From assembly GCF_015169395.1 (NCBI RefSeq), contig NZ_CP063458.1, positions 3,100,001-3,164,000 of the forward strand: a stretch of 64,000 bases of DNA, written 5' to 3'. Positions 9,397 to 16,521 of the stretch are shown here, one piece after another. Every line of letters begins with the position of its first letter. Position 1 is the first letter of the stretch. Both the position numbers and the translations under genes were made by a program. The notes below the pieces were generated by a model. That model was given only the letters and a program-made list of their open reading frames with translations. It was not told the origin of the DNA and ran no database searches. Origin of the DNA: Humisphaera borealis. Its GTDB lineage: Bacteria > Planctomycetota > Phycisphaerae > Tepidisphaerales > Tepidisphaeraceae.

Positions 9397-10329
9397 TCAG
9401 AACGGAATGTCGTCGTCGGAAAACTTGCCGTCACGCGGCTTGTTGTAGTGTTCGTCGCGACGGTCCTCACGGTCTGACCAGTCCAGGATCCGCGGCCGCT
9501 GGTCGGGCTCGTCGTATCGCTTCTGATCTTCCTCCCACTCGCGGCGGGCGTCTTCCCGCCAGGCCGGTTCGGGGGGACGCTCGCCGGGCTGAAGGCCCAG
9601 CTTCCACTCTTCGCCTTCAAGGTCGTCCGAATCGTCGCAGAAGAGGTCCATGTCGGCGTACTGCGGTTCGGCCGGGTCGTACTCCTGGTTATCGTCGTCG
9701 GCGTCAGGTTCGAGTTCCGACCAGTCGGAGTCGATCTCGCTGTCGTCGGTGTCGCTTTCCTCGTCTTCGTCGTCGAACTCATCATCCTCGTCGTCGTCGT
9801 AATGCCAGCCTTCGTTGGCAGGGTGATCGGGATCGGTCGGGAAGATGTCGAAGGTGAATCCGGCACCCGAGCAGTTGGGCGTAGGGCACATCCAGAATCC
9901 GTCGAACCCCTGCGGGTCGTTGATCACTTTCTGGAACCAGATGCCCTGGCTGGAAAACGTCCGCCCGCAGTGCAGGCAATGGCACTCGCAGGGCTCGGTC
10001 GGGGGCGCGAAGGAATCGTTTTTGCGACGGGGGTCGTTCGCATCCCAGCGGTCGGCGATCGAAATGGCCTCGTCCTCGCCCGGGCCGGAAAACAGATCGA
10101 TCTCCTCCGATTCGTCGGCGGTGTCGTCGTCACCGTCGTTGACGTGCGTGTCGTCACGGCCGGCGACGGGACTGCTTTCGAAATCGGCATGCCAATGCCC
10201 GGCGGCGCTTTGGGTACCTTCGGGGGAGTGCTTGGGGTCGGCGTCATCGGGGACGCCGGCCTGCGGGATGGGCCGGTCCGGTTCCGGCGGCTCGTCGAAC
10301 CGAGACTCGCGGTTCTCGTGGCTGCTCAT
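9397..10329 (-). CDS. Acidic zinc-ribbon protein with an SSB-type C-terminal tip (DDDIPF)
   Basis: This 310-residue protein belongs to no family I recognise. Its middle has a cysteine-rich zinc-ribbon-like module: C114, C116, C118 and C121 in CECHCLHCGRTF, then C148 and C153 in MCPTPNCSG. Before it is a polar, probably disordered region (1-110); after it is a very acidic stretch (about 177-235). The last residues, GKFSDDDIPF, match the conserved tip of bacterial single-stranded-DNA-binding protein, which recruits repair and replication partners. No OB-fold is visible, so it is not SSB itself. The start at 10329 opens the hydrophilic region; the frame is open to a further start at 10401. It is divergent from the ThuA-like gene. 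Confidence 0.75.
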   Translation of the reverse strand: MSSHENRESRFDEPPEPDRPIPQAGVPDDADPKHSPEGTQSAAGHWHADFESSPVAGRDDTHVNDGDDDTADESEEIDLFSGPGEDEAISIADRWDANDPRRKNDSFAPPTEPCECHCLHCGRTFSSQGIWFQKVINDPQGFDGFWMCPTPNCSGAGFTFDIFPTDPDHPANEGWHYDDDEDDEFDDEDEESDTDDSEIDSDWSELEPDADDDNQEYDPAEPQYADMDLFCDDSDDLEGEEWKLGLQPGERPPEPAWREDARREWEEDQKRYDEPDQRPRILDWSDREDRRDEHYNKPRDGKFSDDDIPF

Positions 10330-10494
10330 GGCAATGTCATCTTCGTCCGCGCACCAAAGAACGCAAGCAAGAAGTCGGACCCAGTGGCGTCGCCACAACA
10401 ACCATTATAATACGGAGGTAGCTACGACCGCGGCGGCAAAGCATTGTTCTGCACCCTGCCGCCAGCCAACAACCCACGCGGAATGAGGAACGCC

Positions 10495-11574
10495 ATGCGA
10501 CTGTCGAACGTGTCCGGAATGACTCGCCCGATCTGTGCCCTGCTCGCCCTGCTCTGCTGCGCCCTGCCGGCGCGCGCCGACGACCCGTGGGTCGTCTACC
10601 CCGGCGGGGATGGCGCGGGTAAGGGCAAGCACATCATCCTCGTTTCCGGCGACGAAGAATACCGCTCGGAGGAATGCCTGCCGCAGCTCGGCAAGATTCT
10701 CGCCACCCGCCACGGCTTCAAGTGCACCGTGCTGTTTCCGATCGACGACAAGGGTGAGATCAACCCCAAGCACACCAGCAACATCTCAGGCCTTGAGGCC
10801 CTCGGCTCGGCCGACCTGATGATCATTCTCACCCGGTTCCGCAATCTTCCCGATGCGCAGATGAAGCACATCGACGACTTCCTGAAAGCCGGCAAGCCGG
10901 TCATCGGCCTGCGGACGGCAACACACGCGTTCAACGGCATCAAGGGAGATTTCGCGAAGTACAACAACGGCTACAAGGGTCCGGAAAAGGAATGGACCGA
11001 CGGTTTCGGCCGGCTGATCCTGGGCGAAATGTGGATCAGCCATCACGGAGCCCACAAAGGCGAATCGACCATCGGCATCTTCGCCCCGGATGCCGCGGGC
11101 AACCCGCTGCTTAACGGCATCAAGGACGGCGAGATCTGGGGCGCGACCGACGTCTACGGCGTACGCCTGCCGCTGCCCGGCGACAGCAAGCCCCTGGTTC
11201 TCGGCCAGGTCAGCAAGCGCGCCGCAAACGCCACCAAGGAAGAAATCGCGAAAGACAAGAACTACATGCTTCGCCCCAACGACATCAAGGTCGAAGGCAA
11301 AAAGAACGACCCGATGATGCCTGTTGCCTGGACCAAGAGCTACACGGTGCCCGGCGGCAAGGAAGGCAAGGCGTTCGCGACCACCATGGGATCGGCGACC
11401 GACATCGAGAACGAGGCACTGCGCCGGTTGATCGTCAACGCCGCGTACCAGCTCGTCGGACTGTCCGTGCCGGAAAAGGCAGACGTCGGCATTGTCGGCG
11501 TGTACGAGCCGAGTGCCTTCGGTTTTGGCGGTTACAAGACTGGGCTTAAGCCGGCGGATTACCAGCTCAAGTAG
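10495..11574 (+). CDS. Secreted ThuA-like domain protein
   Basis: This 359-residue protein has a signal peptide (cleavage near LPARADDPW) and a ThuA-like glutamine-amidotransferase-fold domain: HIILVSGDEEYRSEECLPQL, DLMIILTRFRNLPDAQM, FLKAGKPVIGLRTATHAF, then ISHHGAHKGE. The class-I amidotransferase nucleophile is absent, as usual in ThuA-like proteins. The family is very common in Planctomycetes and is linked to sugar catabolism, but no reaction is established. An in-frame ATG is available at 10483; 10495 is preferred because GAGGA lies seven bases upstream. Confidence 0.85.
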   Translation: MRLSNVSGMTRPICALLALLCCALPARADDPWVVYPGGDGAGKGKHIILVSGDEEYRSEECLPQLGKILATRHGFKCTVLFPIDDKGEINPKHTSNISGLEALGSADLMIILTRFRNLPDAQMKHIDDFLKAGKPVIGLRTATHAFNGIKGDFAKYNNGYKGPEKEWTDGFGRLILGEMWISHHGAHKGESTIGIFAPDAAGNPLLNGIKDGEIWGATDVYGVRLPLPGDSKPLVLGQVSKRAANATKEEIAKDKNYMLRPNDIKVEGKKNDPMMPVAWTKSYTVPGGKEGKAFATTMGSATDIENEALRRLIVNAAYQLVGLSVPEKADVGIVGVYEPSAFGFGGYKTGLKPADYQLK

Positions 11575-11711
11575 AGCAGATGACCGAGACGACATTCGTG
11601 CGGCAGAATCGCACTTCAGCCTGCTTTATAACGGCGTGATCATATTTAGCGCGCTCCGTGGAATGAGGCTCCGCCCTAGGTTGGCGGTCAGTTGTTCGTA
11701 CCGGAGGTGCT

Positions 11712-12089
11712 TTGGCCACAGTCATGGTTGTTGAAGACGCGGACTTGGTTCGCGAAACGTTAACCCGCCTGTTGCGCCGCGAGGGGTTTGAAATCCTCGC
11801 GGCGCACGACGGGCTGGAAGCGATGGAAATGCTCCGCAGCACAACGCCTGACGTCATATTGCTTGACGTTAACATGCCCGACATGGACGGCATTGAGATG
11901 CTTGAGGCGTTGCAGTCCTCACCGCAGTACCAGGGGGTTCCGGTGGTCATGCTTACAAGTCACGGCGATACCCACACCATTCGCCGGGCCATGCAACTGG
12001 GGGCGAAGGAGTTTCTGGTGAAGGCGACATTCAGCATTGGCGAGATGCTGGAGTCGGTGAAAAGGTACGCGTCGCATCAGCCGAACTGA
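11712..12089 (+). CDS. Single-domain response regulator (CheY-like)
   Basis: This 125-residue protein is only a receiver domain. The acidic pocket is E8/D9 in MVVEDADLV, the phospho-accepting aspartate is D52 in VILLDVNMPDMDG, the switch Thr is T82 in VVMLTSHGD, and the conserved lysine is K104 in EFLVKA. The start is TTG with GGAGG five bases upstream; an ATG at 11724 would remove the first beta-strand. There is no output domain, so it should act by binding partners or in a phosphorelay. No kinase is adjacent; the closest, at 19.9-24.9 kb, is not in the same transcript. Confidence 0.9.
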   Translation: MATVMVVEDADLVRETLTRLLRREGFEILAAHDGLEAMEMLRSTTPDVILLDVNMPDMDGIEMLEALQSSPQYQGVPVVMLTSHGDTHTIRRAMQLGAKEFLVKATFSIGEMLESVKRYASHQPN

Positions 12090-12242
12090 GTTCACGCGCA
12101 GCGGGATGAGGAAAAGGCTTCATTGCGACCTGCTGGCGAGGTCATCCGGGGTGTTTTTTCGATTGCATGCCAGTGAGCCTTGGGTACGCTTGGCGGGGAA
12201 TCGCCCACGCTGGTTACCCCACCGTACAACCCGGACTCACCC

Positions 12243-13202
12243 ATGATTGACCACACTGCTTCTGATCCGTCCGAACGCCGGTACGCTTCGTCTTTCACGC
12301 GTCGCCATTTGCTGACCGCAGCCGCCGCTTGCCTTGCCGCCGGCAGCCTGCCGCGACGGCTCCTTGGGGAAGACCACGCGGTTGTCGCCGCCAAGGCCCC
12401 ACCACTAAAGATCCCCGACACCCACAAGATTTCCGGCTTTGCCCTCGGCTGTCAGGCCTGGACGTTCAACCGTTTCACCGTCATGGAAGCGATCGAGAAA
12501 ACCGCCAAGGCCGGCGGACGTGTGATCGAGTTCTACCCCGGACAGAAACTCCGCCGGGACCAGCTGGCCGTCACTTTCAACCACGCGTCGCCGCAAGCCG
12601 TCATCGATCAGGTGCAGGCGAAGCTGAAGCAGCACGACATTCTCGCGGTGAATTACGGCGTCGTCGCGCTACCGCCGAAGGAAGACGAAATCCGCAAGGT
12701 TTTTGAGTTCGCGAAGAAGATGGGCATCCCCGCCGTCACCAGCGAACCGCCGGTCGAGTCGCTCGACATGATCGAAAAGTGCGTGAAGGAGTTCGACATC
12801 CGGCTCTGCATTCACGACCACCCCAAGCGGGCGAACGACCCCAACTACAAGTTCTGGGATCCGAACTGGGTGCTGGCCCAGGTGAAGAATCGCGACCCGC
12901 GCATGGGGGCCTGCGCCGACACAGGGCACTGGGTGCGCAGCGGCGTCAAACCGGTCGAGGCGCTGAAAATCCTGGAAGGCCGTGTGTTCAGCAGCCACAT
13001 CAAAGACCTCAACGAGTTCGGCACCACCAAGGCGCACGACGTGCCTTGGGGCACCGGCGTATCCGGCGTGAAGGAAATCCTCGACGAACTCAAACGCCAG
13101 AACTTCGATGGGAACATTTCCATCGAGTACGAATACAAGCAGGACGACAACCTGGCGGAAGTGACCCAGTGCGTGGAGTTCGTGAAGAAGTATGGGGCGT
13201 GA
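12243..13202 (+). CDS. Tat-exported sugar phosphate isomerase/epimerase-like protein
   Basis: This 319-residue protein has a twin-arginine-type signal, SSFTRRHLLTAAAACLAAG, and an AP-endonuclease-2-type TIM barrel (xylose isomerase-like). Visible signatures are GCQAWTFNRFTVMEAIEKT, RVIEFYPG, IHDHPKRAND, GACADTGHWVRSG, SSHIKDLNEFG and ISIEYEYKQDDN. The Glu, Asp, His and terminal Glu residues are the usual divalent metal ligands of the fold. Planctomycetes carry many exported proteins of this kind; substrates are mostly unknown. The start was chosen just before the Tat signal. The upstream 150 bp contain no other gene. It converges on the squalene-cyclase-repeat gene. Confidence 0.87.
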   Translation: MIDHTASDPSERRYASSFTRRHLLTAAAACLAAGSLPRRLLGEDHAVVAAKAPPLKIPDTHKISGFALGCQAWTFNRFTVMEAIEKTAKAGGRVIEFYPGQKLRRDQLAVTFNHASPQAVIDQVQAKLKQHDILAVNYGVVALPPKEDEIRKVFEFAKKMGIPAVTSEPPVESLDMIEKCVKEFDIRLCIHDHPKRANDPNYKFWDPNWVLAQVKNRDPRMGACADTGHWVRSGVKPVEALKILEGRVFSSHIKDLNEFGTTKAHDVPWGTGVSGVKEILDELKRQNFDGNISIEYEYKQDDNLAEVTQCVEFVKKYGA

Positions 13203-13245
13203 GGGGCTGACGTAGTCGGGCGTTGGGGACGGGCACGCTTGTCTG

Positions 13246-14463
13246 TCACCTCTGATAAATCGGCAACACCCGGTACGGCACCGTCAGCGCCAGCGTCGCC
13301 ATCGCGGTGCGATACACCCGCCCCGGCTCGCTCGACTCGGCAGGCCAGTTTGCCGGCCAGCCGCCGTCACCTTCTTGCGCCTTGACCAGCTTGTCCAGGA
13401 TGGGTTTGGCGGCGGAGGTCCAGACGTCGTCGCTCGCCTGGGCGGCGGCCTGGGTGAGGTAGAACATGCCGTAGCAGGGGTACTCGCCGAATGGCTTTTC
13501 ACCCTTCATTCGACTGGGCAGCGTTCCGGCAGCATCGGCGGCTTCGGGGCGGACGTTCTGATCGAGCAGGTAGAGACAAAGCACGCCGGTCGATGTGGTC
13601 CCAGCCTGCACCGCGCCGCCGGGCTGATACGCGAAGCCGCGCTGTTCCTTCTGATAACACCGGGCGACAAAATCGGCGGCCGCCTTGATCGCCGTCGGCG
13701 GCACCTTGATGCCCGCATCCTGTGCGGCGCGAAGGGCCAGTGCGTTCCATCCAGACAATGAAAGGTCGCTGTCGGGGGCGTCGCGGTTGTATCGCCAACC
13801 GCCTGCGAACGCGGGTTCCTTCTTTACGGCCTGGGCGGCGACGATCACCTCGACGAGCTTTGTGAGCACCGCATGCGTCTTAAGGCGTCGGTCCGCCCGC
13901 GGCTCCACACCATACGCCTGGGCGACGGCGAGCGTGACGATCGCCTGCGTGTACATCGGCTTCTCGTCGAGCTTGCCGATGTAGCCGTCCTCGGGGACGG
14001 CGTTCACCATTGCATCCAGTGCCTTGCCGACCACCGGGCCATATCGCCCGGCGTCGCGGGCGCTGCGCGAGTCCGGCGTATGTCCCGCCGACAGGAATGC
14101 CAGCGTCGTCAGCCCTGTGATCGCCCGGCGATTGCGCGACTGGTCGCCGTCCTTGCCTTCCGGTCGCTGCTGGTGATCGAACCAGCCGTCGTCCCGCTGC
14201 TGCTTGGCGAGGTACGCGAGCGCGCGTTCGACTGCATCATCGAGCTTCGGCGGAACAGGACGATCGCCCCGGGCAGGAACGGCAAACAGGAGAACCAGCA
14301 AAGCAAGCACTGAGTAGCGACGATCGAGAAACGCTCGGAATGAAGAATGAAGACTGAAGCAGGTTGAACCAGGAATCGACAGCGGAGAAGACGCACGGAC
14401 ATCATCCGCCAGTTCTACGTTCTTCATTCGGCACTCTTCGTTCACAGCGCCCTTCAGAGTCAT
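13246..14463 (-). CDS. Secreted protein with prenyltransferase/squalene-oxidase repeats
   Basis: This 405-residue open frame encodes an alpha/alpha-barrel protein with terpene-cyclase-type repeats, for example LAYLAKQQRDDGWFDHQQ, PEDGYIGKLDEKPMYTQA, FAGGWRYNRDAPDSDLS and KAQEGDGGWPANW. The DxDD motif of true squalene-hopene cyclases is not seen, so a hopene-synthesis role is unlikely. Similar planctomycete proteins are secreted and of unknown function. A hydrophobic signal (YSVLALLVLLFAVPARG) begins only at about residue 50. The first 44 residues are encoded by an AATGAAGAATGAAG-type repeat-like sequence, so the true start may be internal. The ATG at 14463 overlaps the adenosyltransferase stop by four bases, which favours translational coupling. 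Confidence 0.75.
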   Translation of the reverse strand: MTLKGAVNEECRMKNVELADDVRASSPLSIPGSTCFSLHSSFRAFLDRRYSVLALLVLLFAVPARGDRPVPPKLDDAVERALAYLAKQQRDDGWFDHQQRPEGKDGDQSRNRRAITGLTTLAFLSAGHTPDSRSARDAGRYGPVVGKALDAMVNAVPEDGYIGKLDEKPMYTQAIVTLAVAQAYGVEPRADRRLKTHAVLTKLVEVIVAAQAVKKEPAFAGGWRYNRDAPDSDLSLSGWNALALRAAQDAGIKVPPTAIKAAADFVARCYQKEQRGFAYQPGGAVQAGTTSTGVLCLYLLDQNVRPEAADAAGTLPSRMKGEKPFGEYPCYGMFYLTQAAAQASDDVWTSAAKPILDKLVKAQEGDGGWPANWPAESSEPGRVYRTAMATLALTVPYRVLPIYQR

Positions 14464-15020
14464 CGGCTCCTCCAGGGCACATCAGCCACGCCGACGCGAT
14501 GGTTGCATAGCCTTGCCTGGACGAAGAGCCAGTCGCTCAGTCGATTGACGTAGGTGAGCACCACTTCAGGGACCGGGCGGTCGAGGGAAAAGTCGACCAG
14601 CAGCCTTTCGGCGCGGCGGCAGATCGTGCGGGCCAGGTGCAGGCGGGCCGACGCCTCCGTTCCGCCGGGTAGGATGAAGTTGCGGAGTGGCGGGAGTTCG
14701 GTTTCTCCGGCATCGATCTGCATCTCGAGCCGGTTGATCATCGTGTCGTCCAAGACCGGCAGATTCGCCTTGTAGGGGCTGTCGTCGGGGGAGGCCAAGT
14801 GGGAACCGACGTTGAACAGGTCGTACTGCACCTGTCGGAGGGGCTCGACGCGGTCGGCCAGTTGGGGCGTCGATTCGATTGCCACCAAAGCCAGGCCGAT
14901 CGATGCGTTCAGCTCGTCGACGGTGCCGTAGCATTCGATCCGGGCATCGCACTTGCGAACCCGCGATCCGCCTAGCAAACCGGTCGTGCCGTCGTCGCCT
15001 GTCTTGGTGTAGATCTTCAT
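14460..15020 (-). CDS. Cob(I)alamin adenosyltransferase, PduO type
   Basis: This 186-residue PduO/MMAB-type enzyme transfers the adenosyl group of ATP to cob(I)alamin, forming adenosylcobalamin. Motifs are the N-terminal MKIYTKTGDDGTTGLLGG (ATP binding), ECYGTVDELNASIGLA, FILPGGTEASARLHLART and CRRAERLLVDF, with the conserved arginines of the trimeric active site. The start at 15020 is the family start; an upstream in-frame ATG at 15059 would add 13 unrelated residues. It overlaps the start of the squalene-cyclase-repeat gene by four bases. No cobalamin-dependent mutase or cobalamin riboswitch is visible nearby. Confidence 0.93.
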   Translation of the reverse strand: MKIYTKTGDDGTTGLLGGSRVRKCDARIECYGTVDELNASIGLALVAIESTPQLADRVEPLRQVQYDLFNVGSHLASPDDSPYKANLPVLDDTMINRLEMQIDAGETELPPLRNFILPGGTEASARLHLARTICRRAERLLVDFSLDRPVPEVVLTYVNRLSDWLFVQARLCNHRVGVADVPWRSR

Positions 15021-15070
15021 TCCACGGCCATGGTAGTACCGCGGGGACTGAAGGACCAATGCCGGGCGGG

Positions 15071-16447
15071 CTACGCGAGCAATGTAGCGATGGGGCCGGT
15101 TTGGTCGGTCTCCCTCAGCATCGCGTCGGGAACGCCAAACTTATCCACGGGCTTGCCGACCGCATGCAGCAGGGTGCAGTAGAGGTTGGCGAGCGTACGG
15201 TGTTCCTTCTGACCGTAGCCGGGCAGTTCGAGAAACCGCCCGGCGGTGCGGAGTTTGCCGCCCAATCCGCCAATCAGAACGACCGGCCACTCGTAGAGGC
15301 TCGGGTGGTGCTGTTCGCCGGAGTCGCTGAGGTAGACGATGACGGTGTTGTCGAGCATGGTGCCGTCACCTTCGCGGATCGCGTCAAGCTTCTTCGCCAG
15401 CCCTGCGATCAGGCCCGTGTGAAACCGGCGGAGATCGACGAAGCACTGCGCGGCAGACCTCCCGTTCTGGGCACTGCCGTGCCCGATGCCGTGCAGTTCG
15501 GGGACGCCAAGCTCGGGGAACTCGCCGAAGCCCTGCCCCCCGCCGCCGCTGGTGAGGAGCAGGACATTGGTGAGGCCGGCAATCAACGCGGCGGCACCGA
15601 TTTCAAACTGCGACTCGAGGATGAGGCTCGACGCCGACGGTCGGAGCCGCTCTGCGCCCAGTGCCGGGGCATGCTCCTTCAGCTTGCCTCGCATGTCTGC
15701 GATCTCACGCTGGCGCTTGTGAAGGCTCTCGAAAGCGGCGAGGTAGCCGTCGAGCTTCTGGCGCTCGTCGCCGACGAGCGTTGCCTGGGCCCGCTTGACG
15801 TCCCCGGCCATGAAATCCAGCAGGTTGGACTTCTGGTCGAACGCCTTGGCGTCCGCGCCGTCGGCAACGGCACCGAAGAGGGATTTGAACGCCAGTTCCG
15901 GCGAACAGACGATCGGGCAGGCCTGCCCCGGACCGGACACGCTGAGACGGTAGTTCATCAGCACGCCGGGATTGGCACCGACCCCGATCGCAACGTGCGG
16001 AACCACCCCGGGGATGGCCGCCGCGACGGCATGATCGATGGTCTGCCAGAGTGGGCCCTTGTTGCCGGGGCAGGCGCCCAGCGCGCCGTAGTTGGCGGAG
16101 TGATCGCTGATCCCGATGCGGCCGGAAAGACCCTGGAGCAGCGTCATGCGATCGCGGAAGGGCGTCAGCGGTTCGATCGCCTCATGAAGCTGTTTGTCGA
16201 CGATCGAGGTCTCGATCAGCCGGTCGTTGGTCGGATGCCGGTCGCGATAGGTCTTTGCCACGCCCACCGGCCGGACATGGTCGGGGTTCATGCCGTTGGA
16301 CTGCGTGACAAAAACGACACGCCGTGGCGCAGGCTTGCCGGCCGACGCGGCCATGATCTGGTTAAGCATCGGCGACAGAAGACTCGCGCCTACGCCAAGG
16401 CCAAAACCCTTGAGAATGTCACGGCGTGAAGTGTTTCGGTGCGTCAT
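15071..16447 (-). CDS. DUF1552 family Tat-exported protein
   Basis: This 458-residue protein begins MTHRNTSRRDILKGFGLG, a twin-arginine signal. The body has the DUF1552 (PF07586) pattern: RVVFVTQSNGMNPDHVRPVG, TLLQGLSGRIGISDHSANYG, then LTSGGGGQGFGEF, DNTVIVYLSDSGEQHHPSLY and LANLYCTLLHAVGKP. The fold is thought to be related to DUF1501 sulfatase-like proteins; no activity is established. It lies 74 bp downstream of the DUF1592 cytochrome-like gene on the same strand, the standard partnership in Planctomycetes and some other phyla, suggesting a shared exported complex. Confidence 0.88.
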   Translation of the reverse strand: MTHRNTSRRDILKGFGLGVGASLLSPMLNQIMAASAGKPAPRRVVFVTQSNGMNPDHVRPVGVAKTYRDRHPTNDRLIETSIVDKQLHEAIEPLTPFRDRMTLLQGLSGRIGISDHSANYGALGACPGNKGPLWQTIDHAVAAAIPGVVPHVAIGVGANPGVLMNYRLSVSGPGQACPIVCSPELAFKSLFGAVADGADAKAFDQKSNLLDFMAGDVKRAQATLVGDERQKLDGYLAAFESLHKRQREIADMRGKLKEHAPALGAERLRPSASSLILESQFEIGAAALIAGLTNVLLLTSGGGGQGFGEFPELGVPELHGIGHGSAQNGRSAAQCFVDLRRFHTGLIAGLAKKLDAIREGDGTMLDNTVIVYLSDSGEQHHPSLYEWPVVLIGGLGGKLRTAGRFLELPGYGQKEHRTLANLYCTLLHAVGKPVDKFGVPDAMLRETDQTGPIATLLA

Positions 16448-16521
16448 GATCGAATCTCGCAGTCGAGGATGTTTCGTCGTCAGATCCCGCAATCGGTCCG
16501 TTGATGTTCGACACCGTGAAC

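Noticed and set aside
10400-10415. TATAAT sequence as a promoter for the ThuA-like gene
   Set aside because: The -10 match is good, but no -35 hexamer is found at 15-19 bp on either strand.
13246-14463. True squalene-hopene cyclase
   Set aside because: It lacks the DxDD catalytic motif, is shorter than the enzyme and has a signal peptide.
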